Origin: a virus
DNA length: 40,591 nt
IMG/VR virus record: IMGVR_UViG_3300002835_009153
Span: 1-40,591 of that record
Direction: 5' to 3' (one strand)
The stretch's first letter is position 1; each line of letters begins with the position of its first letter. Under the pieces are notes generated by a model. That model was not told the DNA's origin, made no database searches, and saw only the letters and a program-made list of their open reading frames with translations. A program made the translations under genes and the position numbers. This document shows positions 33,173 to 39,159 of this stretch, in pieces.

Positions 33173-33198
33173 AGGTATGGGGTACTCCTGTTTGATTA

Positions 33199-33226
33199 AT
33201 TATAACAACTTCTCCATATAACACAA
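33199..33226 (-). promoter_or_regulatory. Sigma-70 promoter of the acidic-protein/gmd operon
   Basis: TTGTGT (33221-33226) - 16 nt - TATAAT (33199-33204). Predicted start near 33192 gives a leader of about 20 nt carrying AGGAG. Confidence 0.7.
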
Positions 33227-33262
33227 GGAGAAATTAAAAATAACGAAAAAATTATTTTACAG

Positions 33263-33466
33263 TTATTCGGATATACTTGATGCTATCATCCAAGCCCCAA
33301 AGGGGTCGGATTGCTTTAGTAACCTTTTAGCCTTTCTTAAGGCTTCTTCTTGTTTTCTCACTTGATTGAGAGTTCGCTTCATGACTTTCTGAAGCCGTCG
33401 AATCTCGTCGTTTGCCATCTCGGCATAGTAACCCGATTCTCTAGGAGTCATAGATTCTGTATCCAT
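33263..33466 (-). CDS. Small coiled-coil protein
   Basis: 67 residues, nearly all helix: YYAEMANDEIRRLQKVMKRT then VRKQEEALRKAKRLLKQS. ATG 33466 has AGGAGGG seven bases upstream, one of the best ribosome binding sites here. Function unknown. The start is preceded by ATAAACACTAT, the same string found before the minus-strand gene at 27727. Confidence 0.65.
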   Translation of the reverse strand: MDTESMTPRESGYYAEMANDEIRRLQKVMKRTLNQVRKQEEALRKAKRLLKQSDPFGAWMIASSISE

Positions 33467-33526
33467 GTCAATTCCCTCCTATAGTGTTTATGTAAGATAG
33501 CATTCACAAAACCTAGTATTTTTCCA

Positions 33527-33536
33527 AGATAAATAA
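33527..33536 (+). promoter_or_regulatory. T4-late-like promoter element, leaderless configuration (GATAAATAA)
   Basis: GATAAATAA with its TAAATA core ending at 33535, five bases before ATG 33541. T4 late spacing would put +1 on the A of the start codon. No Shine-Dalgarno is present. Confidence 0.6.
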
Positions 33537-33540
33537 ATGC

Positions 33541-33906
33541 ATGGAACCTACATCCCAAGACACCACTAGAAGTGCGGTGGAGCAATTTCTTCTTAGTTAT
33601 GGGATTGATATTGGATTTTTAATTTCTGGTTTTTTTGGTGCTTTGCTCCTCGTACCCAAAAACTCAGCCCAAAGAGTCGGCTCAACGATAGCATCTCTTT
33701 TAGCAGGAACGGCTTGCGCTAATTACTTAACGCCTGTGGTTATGAGTGCGCTTCCTGCTGCTGTGCAAACAAATGGAAAATATGCAGTTGCATTTGTAAT
33801 GGGATTCATGGGCCTCAAAGGTTTAGAAATTGTGATCAACCGATATTTTGTGCATGAAATAGCCACCAAGAAAACGGTTAGAAAACCAAAACTCAAAAGG
33901 AAATGA
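33541..33906 (+). CDS. Holin-like membrane protein (Phage_holin_8-like)
   Basis: 121 residues. Three hydrophobic segments: about 22-40 (IGFLISGFFGALLLVP), 48-70 (RVGSTIASLLAGTACANYLTPVV) and 80-98 (YAVAFVMGFMGLKGLEIVI), with a Lys/Arg-rich tail (TVRKPKLKRK). This order, with LAGTACANYLTP in the second span, resembles the putative holin family often found in phages of proteobacteria. It would permeabilise the inner membrane at lysis. The adjacent small three-span protein supports a lysis unit, though no endolysin gene is in the window. Confidence 0.75.
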   Translation: MEPTSQDTTRSAVEQFLLSYGIDIGFLISGFFGALLLVPKNSAQRVGSTIASLLAGTACANYLTPVVMSALPAAVQTNGKYAVAFVMGFMGLKGLEIVINRYFVHEIATKKTVRKPKLKRK

Positions 33907-33909
33907 ATC

Positions 33910-34248
33910 ATGGACTGGTTAATGCAAAATAAATTATGGTTGAACTTTGCATGTAATTCCATTATGACAATTTCGTTTTTGTCTTTTCTTCTTTTTGTTT
34001 TTGGCCGCAGCAATTCGATAGTACACAAATTTAGCCTACCTAAATCTTTAGCACTAAAAGCAGGACTTTCTCTCTGTGCTACCGGTTCTTTATACAATGC
34101 AATTACATTTAGTGATCCTCCACTATCTGAGGTAGTATTGAATTCAGGTTTGGCTGTTCTCTTTACATGGGCAGCGTTGTTTCACCATGAGAGATTTGTA
34201 ACCCCTGTGCGCCCTAAAACTGCAAAGAAAAGGCAGTACAAGAAATAA
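33910..34248 (+). CDS. Membrane protein paired with the holin-like gene
   Basis: 112 residues, 3 nt after the previous stop. Hydrophobic segments at about 10-30 (LNFACNSIMTISFLSFLLFVF), 48-66 and 76-93 (VLNSGLAVLFTWAALFHHERF) suggest three membrane spans, with a Lys/Arg-rich C-terminal tail. Small three-span proteins of this kind commonly sit beside holins and may modulate them. AAAGGAAATGAATC precedes the ATG. A CCCC-ATC-GGGG terminator follows. Confidence 0.68.
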   Translation: MDWLMQNKLWLNFACNSIMTISFLSFLLFVFGRSNSIVHKFSLPKSLALKAGLSLCATGSLYNAITFSDPPLSEVVLNSGLAVLFTWAALFHHERFVTPVRPKTAKKRQYKK

Positions 34249-34265
34249 TTCTTGCAATGCCTGAA

Positions 34266-34282
34266 TCCCCATCGGGGAGTTT
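34266..34282 (+). terminator. Terminator of the holin-like pair
   Basis: TCCCC-ATC-GGGGA (34266-34278) followed by GTTTT, 18 nt after the stop of the 33910 gene, in the gap to the convergent minus-strand gene. Confidence 0.65.
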
Positions 34283-34291
34283 TAATTATCT

Positions 34292-34597
34292 TCAGTCGGT
34301 AACAGTCTGATCGTAGTACCACTGACCATCATCGGTCAGGTTGTACTCGGGATTGCCTTCTTCGTCGTAGACGGTCACCTCAACCAACTTGCCCTGAGTT
34401 CCCGTAGGAACCGCAGCGTGTTCCTCAAGGGCACTCATGAGGAGGGAGACTGCCATGTTGGGATTGGTCGTGAGCATCCAAACCGCAAGTTCCTGAAGCG
34501 GCATGGTGGTCGGACGATCCTTGTAGGTCAGCCAGTTCTCTGCAACCTGATCGTCGTTTGCGGGAGGAGGAGTGACGGCTGTAGTGGTCTTCTTCAT
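34292..34597 (-). CDS. Hypothetical acidic protein, likely leaderless
   Basis: 101 residues. Disordered start (MKKTTTAVTPPPANDDQVAE), a helical centre (LQELAVWMLTTNPNMAVSLL) and a strand-rich acidic end (KLVEVTVYDEEGNPEYNLTD). The base composition is visibly richer in G and C than the flanking genes. No family recognised. A consensus promoter places +1 two bases before the ATG with no ribosome binding site. Confidence 0.65.
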   Translation of the reverse strand: MKKTTTAVTPPPANDDQVAENWLTYKDRPTTMPLQELAVWMLTTNPNMAVSLLMSALEEHAAVPTGTQGKLVEVTVYDEEGNPEYNLTDDGQWYYDQTVTD

Positions 34598-34605
34598 ACA
34601 CCATG

Positions 34606-34634
34606 AGTATACTACCTTTTGGTCGCCGTGTCAA
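34606..34634 (-). promoter_or_regulatory. Sigma-70 promoter, leaderless configuration
   Basis: TTGACA (34629-34634) - 17 nt - TATACT (34606-34611), eight bases before the ATG at 34597. Confidence 0.82.
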
Positions 34635-34664
34635 CCCCTATTACAACTCCATAGCGTCCGATAA

Positions 34665-35135
34665 TTAACGGAATCTATTTCTCGGTTTCCTTGAAAGGAT
34701 CAATGATAACCCAAATAGGGCAATCGCCGCAGGGGCAGGGACAACAGGATCCGCCGCTACACCCCTGACAGATTCGGGATCAGGGGAGATCGACAGACAG
34801 ACGCTCTGGATGTAGTCATAGGCGATGGGGACGAACAGTTGTTGGTTGTCGGTTTTGAGTACCATAATAAGGTTACCATCCAGGTATACCCTATGTACCC
34901 AATAACCATCAAAGTCCCCCATAAAAATCATGGAAGGCATTTCGCTATAATTGGTTACTGCGTATTGCTGATAATAAAGAGATGGCGGATTGAGCATCTC
35001 AGATGAGAAATTGAACTTAGTCGGACTAAGTCCCATAACACCAACATAGTTAGACCCTTGATATAACGATGTCGATGAGTAACCGAAATTTTGATTGGTG
35101 AAATATAGTGTAGAACTTCCGTAATCCATTTTCAC
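34665..35135 (-). CDS. Protein with PEP-CTERM-like C-terminus but no signal peptide
   Basis: 156 residues from GTG 35135, which forms a GTGA overlap with the preceding stop; ATG 35129 is an alternative. The body is strand-rich and Tyr/Ser/Asn-rich (YGSSTLYFTNQNFGYSSTSL; DGYWVHRVYLDGNLIMVLK). Residues 131-156 are VVPAPAA, a hydrophobic helix (IALFGLSLIL) and a basic end (SRKPRNRFR): the three-part layout of PEP-CTERM sorting tails. No N-terminal signal peptide is present, so export is doubtful; it could be a truncated gene or an exported protein whose start is missed. No comparable start exists upstream in frame. Confidence 0.62.
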   Translation of the reverse strand: MKMDYGSSTLYFTNQNFGYSSTSLYQGSNYVGVMGLSPTKFNFSSEMLNPPSLYYQQYAVTNYSEMPSMIFMGDFDGYWVHRVYLDGNLIMVLKTDNQQLFVPIAYDYIQSVCLSISPDPESVRGVAADPVVPAPAAIALFGLSLILSRKPRNRFR

Positions 35136-35350
35136 TTCTTTTCTGTCAGTCTTACGATTTCTCTAACTAAAGATTCAATCATCAAAGCAGCGTTTGCATA
35201 CAGTTGACTATCACCGCAGACAGAAACAATACTCTGCTTTGATTCATTACGAAGTTTTTGTGCTAAACGCATAGCATTGTTTTGCTTCATCAATCTTCGT
35301 AAGGTTGCTCTCTGCTCTTTTTCAAGAGCATTGATTTCAGGATCATTCAT
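35132..35350 (-). CDS. Hypothetical helical protein
   Basis: 72 residues, helical and charged (NALEKEQRATLRRLMKQNNA; AALMIESLVREIVRLTEKK). It overlaps its neighbours by a few bases at each end (ATGA-type at 35343-35350, GTGA at 35132-35135). No family recognised. Confidence 0.6.
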   Translation of the reverse strand: MNDPEINALEKEQRATLRRLMKQNNAMRLAQKLRNESKQSIVSVCGDSQLYANAALMIESLVREIVRLTEKK

Positions 35351-35579
35351 TTACATTTTCTCCACGAACGAAGTTGTTTAGTTCATGCTTGATTCCCAAA
35401 ATGAATTCTTCTTCGTCAGCAGTTAGCCAAAACCCCCCACGGCTGACAACTGAAATCAATTCATTGATCATACTCATGAGATTGACCATCTCAAGAGCAT
35501 TTTCCTTCCATGCTTCAACTCCGTGAGTTGCTTCGATGATGGCGAGATAATCACTGATGCAGCACTTGCTGAGTTTCAT
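35343..35579 (-). CDS. Hypothetical protein
   Basis: 78 residues from ATG 35579, chosen because AAGGAA lies seven bases upstream; an in-frame extension to 35645 would overlap the preceding gene by almost 100 nt. MKLSKCCISDYLAIIEATHG then ENALEMVNLMSMINELISVV and FWLTADEEEFILGIKHELNN: helical. No family recognised. Confidence 0.6.
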   Translation of the reverse strand: MKLSKCCISDYLAIIEATHGVEAWKENALEMVNLMSMINELISVVSRGGFWLTADEEEFILGIKHELNNFVRGENVNE

Positions 35580-35757
35580 TGTTTGTTTCCTTGGATTGTG
35601 GTTCAATTGAAATTTGGAAATACTCAGAGAGGTTGTTGAGAACACTCAGGTACAAAAAGGTACTCCAAGTATCTCCCTTATCTCCATACTTATCACCGAT
35701 GGATTTTGCAAATCCATATGCGATTTGTTGAACTTCTTCTAAACTAGGTTTGGTCAT
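35551..35757 (-). CDS. Hypothetical protein
   Basis: 68 residues (MTKPSLEEVQQIAYGFAKSI; TWSTFLYLSVLNNLSEYFQI). Start overlaps the stop of the upstream SPFH-like gene by one base. Helical; no family recognised. The 3' end overlaps the next gene by 29 nt. Confidence 0.6.
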   Translation of the reverse strand: MTKPSLEEVQQIAYGFAKSIGDKYGDKGDTWSTFLYLSVLNNLSEYFQISIEPQSKETNNETQQVLHQ

Positions 35758-36182
35758 TATCGCTTTCCTGCCTCAAGAATCGGAAGCCCCGCTTCCGTTG
35801 GAATGTAGATGACACTATTTGACCCCGATTCAAGATTCTGAATCCACAACCAACGCAGATAGGATTCATTATTCTTGAGTGAAGCACCAATGATTTCGTT
35901 GGCGTGTGCAACTCCGTTTGCTCTTGCAACTTCGGCCTCTGCTAAAGCCAGAGCCGCTTCAAATTTAGCCTTTGCTTCAAGAACAGCAATCTTTCTATTT
36001 TGCTCCGCTTGGGCATACTGAGCCATGCCTTCTTGTTCAGCGGCCCAAATATTGTACTTGGGACGAATGTAGGAGCATGCTCCTACGAATCCAGTAAGGG
36101 CAATAAAACTGATTGCACCAATAGCAACGAACTTGATGGTTGCGCTACGGTCGTAATCGTCTACATTATTTCTATTGTACAT
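35757..36182 (-). CDS. SPFH/band-7-like membrane-anchored protein
   Basis: 141 residues. A short polar N-terminus is followed by a membrane span (about 17-36, FVAIGAISFIALTGFVGAC) ending in a lipobox-like V-G-A-C36. Then RPKYNIWAAEQEGMAQYAQAEQNRKIAVLEAKAKFEAALALAEAEVARANGVA is the Ala/Glu-rich helix typical of SPFH-type phage membrane proteins; LRWLWIQNLE and VIYIPTEAGLPILEAGK close the family pattern. Related proteins occur in many phages without known role. It has GGAG nine bases before the ATG and heads an operon from the 36240 promoter. Confidence 0.75.
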   Translation of the reverse strand: MYNRNNVDDYDRSATIKFVAIGAISFIALTGFVGACSYIRPKYNIWAAEQEGMAQYAQAEQNRKIAVLEAKAKFEAALALAEAEVARANGVAHANEIIGASLKNNESYLRWLWIQNLESGSNSVIYIPTEAGLPILEAGKR

Positions 36183-36239
36183 TTCGAATATCTCCTGTTA
36201 GTGAGTAAGTAAGAACCTTACATTTGGTTCTTTGGGTTA

Positions 36240-36267
36240 ATTGTAACAACTTTTAGGTGTATGTCAA
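36240..36267 (-). promoter_or_regulatory. Sigma-70 promoter of the SPFH-like operon
   Basis: TTGACA (36262-36267) - 16 nt - TACAAT (36240-36245). Predicted start near 36233 leaves a leader of about 50 nt with an AGGAGA ribosome binding site, unlike the leaderless units. Confidence 0.82.
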
Positions 36268-36287
36268 TACTAAAAATCTGAAAATCA

Positions 36288-36947
36288 TCACTTTCTTCGA
36301 CGGGATCGAATGAGGCTACCACCAAGCAAAAGCGTTAAGCATCCCGGAGCAGGAACAAGGCTGTATGCAAAGTCATCCATAACAAAATGGTTGCCTGCAT
36401 TTGGATTATACTCTCTCCAAATAGTGAGGGTATCAATCTCATACCCCGCACCATAACTCAGCCAAGATTGATAATCAGAACTGATGCTAAAACCAACATC
36501 AAATTGCGTTGCTCCATTCTTCTTACCAACAATTCTTAGATCACCACTCCCATCCCACGCAGAAGTAAACCAAGCACCAAAGAAGTGCCAATCACCTCCG
36601 TCGATTCGTGTGATGTTCCACCGACTGGCGGAACTCGCATAGGGATATGTGTAATAAGGGCTGTAGAGTGCTGCTTCTCCACGCAGACCAACTGAATATC
36701 CCGCCTGTTTATACTGAGGGTGGTTCACGCCGTACCACCCCCATTTGTTATCGTAAATGGGCAATCCCTCATCAATCCCATAGGAAGAGAATCGGAATCC
36801 TTTGTACTCGCCAAGCGGTCCCCTGCCAGGTTCTGATCCGCTTTGGCCTGAAACTACAAGGTCATCAAAATTCAAAACATTAACATCAGCAAAAGTTGTA
36901 GATGCCACAACGATTGAAGAAACGATTGACAAAAGTTCATGCTTCAT
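36288..36947 (-). CDS. Secreted PEP-CTERM-type protein
   Basis: 219 residues. An N-terminal signal peptide (LLSIVSSIVVASTTFA, likely cut before DVNVLNF) precedes a beta-rich body starting VLNFDDLVVSG with GPLGEYKGFRFSSYG, RWNITRIDGGDWHFFGAWFT and FVMDDFAYSLVPAPG: the layout of PEP-CTERM proteins with a jelly-roll type binding domain. Residues 198-219 are VPAPG, a short hydrophobic segment and RSRRRK, the exosortase-recognised tail. In bacteria such proteins are processed by exosortase and usually end up on the surface or in exopolysaccharide. GGGAGA lies eight bases before the ATG. Presence in a phage is unusual. Confidence 0.78.
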   Translation of the reverse strand: MKHELLSIVSSIVVASTTFADVNVLNFDDLVVSGQSGSEPGRGPLGEYKGFRFSSYGIDEGLPIYDNKWGWYGVNHPQYKQAGYSVGLRGEAALYSPYYTYPYASSASRWNITRIDGGDWHFFGAWFTSAWDGSGDLRIVGKKNGATQFDVGFSISSDYQSWLSYGAGYEIDTLTIWREYNPNAGNHFVMDDFAYSLVPAPGCLTLLLGGSLIRSRRRK

Positions 36948-37164
36948 TGTTATTTTCTCCCTTTACTTCGTCTTCAAACATACTGAACACCATGCCGCTC
37001 TTGCTGTTCTTCCAGTAATCAAGTTCCTTCTGTGGATACCCGTTGGCAGCAAACCACTCATGGAGTTGTTCCTGAGTCATGTCACGAATATTCTCTGGAG
37101 CAGGCTTGGGAAAGCCGTAACGCCATCCACTTGGAGGATCAATGAACACAACAGTCTTTTTCAT
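36937..37164 (-). CDS. Conserved phage protein with GWRYGFPKP motif
   Basis: 75 residues. FIDPPSGWRYGFPKPAPENI followed by WFAANGYPQKELDYW is a recurrent combination in small phage proteins of unknown function. The start overlaps the TGA of the upstream mini-gene (ATGA), and its end overlaps the PEP-CTERM gene by 11 nt. Confidence 0.68.
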   Translation of the reverse strand: MKKTVVFIDPPSGWRYGFPKPAPENIRDMTQEQLHEWFAANGYPQKELDYWKNSKSGMVFSMFEDEVKGENNNEA

Positions 37165-37259
37165 GGCTTATCCTTTCCCCAAAACATGGCAATGCCAGTA
37201 ATACATTGTCCTGTAATGATTCCTAGCAGGTAAATAGCAATAATAAGTAGTGTTTCCAT
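37161..37259 (-). CDS. 32-residue single-span membrane protein
   Basis: ATG 37259 overlaps the TAA of the upstream gene (TAATG), and its TGA overlaps the next ATG (ATGA at 37161-37164). The product METLLIIAIYLLGIITGQCI... is one transmembrane helix with a short Lys-rich end (WGKDKP). The perfect stop-start fit on both sides supports it as real. Function unknown. Confidence 0.6.
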   Translation of the reverse strand: METLLIIAIYLLGIITGQCITGIAMFWGKDKP

Positions 37260-37555
37260 TATAGTAATCCATTCTCCTGATCGAATTGTGCAATGCGATC
37301 TAGTGCTGCCATTTGTTCTTCTTTCTTAAAGCAATCCCAGCCCCGACGAGCCGCTTCACGATGCGGGTCTGCCATTGTTGGTAGTTGATTGGTTTCGTTT
37401 CTACAGACTTCCCGCCTCGCCTCATCCCTTTCAGCACGAAGAGAGGCAATAACTTGAAGTAGATCAACTCTTTCATTTTCCATTCGTCTAATCTGATTGA
37501 GAAGATCAGCAAGAATTGGGGAACTCTCTACTACTGGAAATTGTTGATTATTCAC
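37259..37555 (-). CDS. Small protein with AERDEAR and GWDC motifs (copy A)
   Basis: 98 residues from GTG 37555, preceded by GGAGG at seven bases and overlapping the upstream TGA (GTGA); a TTG further upstream is rejected. A coiled-coil stretch (LLNQIRRMENERVDLLQVIA; SLRAERDEARREVC) is followed by AARRGWDCFKKEEQMAALDR. It is a paralogue of the gene at 37844-38080. Function unknown. Confidence 0.66.
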   Translation of the reverse strand: MNNQQFPVVESSPILADLLNQIRRMENERVDLLQVIASLRAERDEARREVCRNETNQLPTMADPHREAARRGWDCFKKEEQMAALDRIAQFDQENGLL

Positions 37556-37851
37556 TTGCCGTCCTCCATCCAATCCGCTACCGCAAGCAGAGCCTGTGCA
37601 AGAACTCTCAAGTTGTGCGGATTGTCCGTGTAGACGGTCGGTGAAGCGGGTTCGGAAGTGTCAAAATAGTCCGCACGAACTCCTCCCATGCGCTTGTGCA
37701 TCGTGGAGTTGTAGAGCGTGGTGATCTCCACCTCGCATCGTCCTCCCGATACAACCCTCACGCCCACGGGACGATTCTTCTCTGCCTCAATACGCAGACG
37801 CTCCATCTTGGTGATGCGGGTGGTCTTGATTTTCTTCTTGGTGTTAGGCAT
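37552..37851 (-). CDS. Hypothetical basic protein
   Basis: 99 residues from ATG 37851, with GGAGG six bases upstream; an in-frame extension to 37893 is rejected. Lys/Arg-rich start (MPNTKKKIKTTRITKMERLR), a strand-rich centre (VGVRVVSGGRCEVEITTLYN) and a helical end (NLRVLAQALLAVADWMEDGK). It lies between two paralogous genes. Base composition is GC-rich compared with the window as a whole. No family recognised. Confidence 0.62.
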   Translation of the reverse strand: MPNTKKKIKTTRITKMERLRIEAEKNRPVGVRVVSGGRCEVEITTLYNSTMHKRMGGVRADYFDTSEPASPTVYTDNPHNLRVLAQALLAVADWMEDGK

Positions 37852-38080
37852 TGCCGTCCTCCTTGTAGCAGTCCCAGCCCTGCTCCTTCGCAATCTGTCT
37901 TGCTTCGTGTTCCTCGCAATGATCGGTCATTGCGTTGCAGTACATCTGCCTCGCCTCATCCCGTTCAGCCGTGAGCCGAACGATATCTCCATAGGCTTGC
38001 TTCATGATGATCTGCTCCATCGTGGAGCCACTTCCACCATCAAGGTACGCTTGAATCATTGCTAGTGTATTAGATGTCAT
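37844..38080 (-). CDS. Small protein with AERDEAR and GWDC motifs (copy B)
   Basis: 78 residues from ATG 38080, inside the end of the preceding gene (11-nt overlap). LTAERDEARQMYCNAMTDHC then ARQIAKEQGWDCYKEDGNA matches copy A at 37259-37555 in motif order and spacing. Likely the result of tandem duplication, now separated by another gene. Function unknown. Confidence 0.64.
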   Translation of the reverse strand: MTSNTLAMIQAYLDGGSGSTMEQIIMKQAYGDIVRLTAERDEARQMYCNAMTDHCEEHEARQIAKEQGWDCYKEDGNA

Positions 38081-38537
38081 AGTAATTTGGATCTTCGCTT
38101 TCAATTTTGCTCACAAAATTCAAAACCCGATTCATTTGAGCCTCTGTGGGCTTTTCCTGACATTCAGGAGAACGAGTAGCCCACATAGGGGGAATTGTGC
38201 TGCTGCCAATGTCTCCTGTAATCTCACAGACATTGCGGCTCATACACTCTGCCATCTTGATCATACCATACACTTCTTCATCGCCGCCTTCAATGTAAAA
38301 ACGAAGAGTTCCAAACTTTTCTTTGACTTGAACAGCCTTTACATAAAAGTCTGGATTGGTCCTACGCTTCCATTCCACATGGTTCTGAATGCATCGGCAC
38401 AGATTGTCGATGATGAAATACCAACCATCGCCGTGTGTGAATCCAAACCCCATGAGGGAGTCTGTTAGCGGTGCATCCTTATCTGCGAAGATATCGGGAT
38501 AGCGGGTGTATAGAAGATTTGAGAGATCTGAGTGCAT
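38070..38537 (-). CDS. Conserved phage protein with KFGTLRFY motif
   Basis: 155 residues from ATG 38537, which has AAGGAG ten bases upstream. LLYTRYPDIFADKDAPLTDS, FGFTHGDGWYFIIDNLCRCI, VKEKFGTLRFYIEGGDEEVY and MIKMAECMSRNVCEITG form a pattern found in a widespread family of phage proteins of unknown function. In relatives the C-terminal part often has a zinc-binding CxxC; here only the first Cys is present before EITGDIG, so any metal site would be degenerate. Confidence 0.68.
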   Translation of the reverse strand: MHSDLSNLLYTRYPDIFADKDAPLTDSLMGFGFTHGDGWYFIIDNLCRCIQNHVEWKRRTNPDFYVKAVQVKEKFGTLRFYIEGGDEEVYGMIKMAECMSRNVCEITGDIGSSTIPPMWATRSPECQEKPTEAQMNRVLNFVSKIESEDPNYYDI

Positions 38538-38544
38538 GGCCTCA

Positions 38545-38877
38545 TTACTCCTTTTTCCATCCCAAATCCACGAAATGGTGCCAGATCTTTCTAGCATCAG
38601 TCTTGTTCACTTTCAAAAGGTTAGATTCAAGTCCCTTTCCTGCTGAGTTGTGAATGCTGTATTTCACTTCGGTGTGGCTGCTCTCTTGAATGATGAATTC
38701 CATTCCCAAATCATCAGCATTCTTGTAATTGCAGTATTGAATCGATACTGTATCTTCGTTCTTTGTATGAATGAAAGATAGGAAACCGCCCCTCCACATG
38801 TAGACTTCCGTCTTTCGCAATTCATTCGAACAGGGGACAGTGAGAATGCTGATTCGATGCGTGTTGTCTTTGATCAT
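38545..38877 (-). CDS. Small protein with C-terminal ARxxWxxL helix
   Basis: 110 residues from ATG 38877; the longer frame to 38979 would overlap the upstream gene. Strand-rich body (TEVYMWRGGFLSFIHTKNED; MEFIIQESSHTEVKYSIHN) and the ending TDARKIWHHFVDLGWKKE, related to the endings of 28697-28942 and 39789-40112. No good ribosome binding site is seen. Function unknown. Confidence 0.64.
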   Translation of the reverse strand: MIKDNTHRISILTVPCSNELRKTEVYMWRGGFLSFIHTKNEDTVSIQYCNYKNADDLGMEFIIQESSHTEVKYSIHNSAGKGLESNLLKVNKTDARKIWHHFVDLGWKKE

Positions 38878-38887
38878 GGTATTGAAC

Positions 38888-39097
38888 TCAACGAGCGTTG
38901 AGAATGCGCTGAGCCGCAAACTCTTCGAAAGAAATGTTTGTACCCAAACTGTTGAAACGACGAGTGAGTTGCCAGTCATCGAACAGTTGTCGGGTCAGAA
39001 TCTTGGTAACGATTTCGACCATTTCATTTTGGCAATGGGACGGCAAATCGCTCCAAGGAGTCAGTTCAATATTCAAGTTTTCAGAGGTGTTGTTCAT
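38888..39097 (-). CDS. Hypothetical protein, likely leaderless
   Basis: 69 residues from ATG 39097 (MNNTSENLNIELTPWSDLPS). A longer in-frame start at 39133 would include the promoter itself and is rejected. Mostly helical (NEMVEIVTKILTRQLFDDWQ; FEEFAAQRILNAR). No family recognised. The promoter -10 lies seven bases before the ATG, leaving no leader. Confidence 0.64.
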   Translation of the reverse strand: MNNTSENLNIELTPWSDLPSHCQNEMVEIVTKILTRQLFDDWQLTRRFNSLGTNISFEEFAAQRILNAR

Positions 39098-39104
39098 GGT
39101 GTGT

Positions 39105-39133
39105 AATGTACCTTGATGAGTGTCGTTTGTCAA
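39105..39133 (-). promoter_or_regulatory. Sigma-70 promoter, leaderless configuration
   Basis: TTGACA (39128-39133) - 17 nt - TACATT (39105-39110), seven bases before the ATG at 39097. Confidence 0.75.
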
Positions 39134-39159
39134 TTCAATTGTTCAGTACTAAAAAGATT

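Noticed and set aside
39098-39133. Longer start (39133) for the 38888 gene
   Set aside because: The extension covers the -35 and -10 hexamers of its own promoter.
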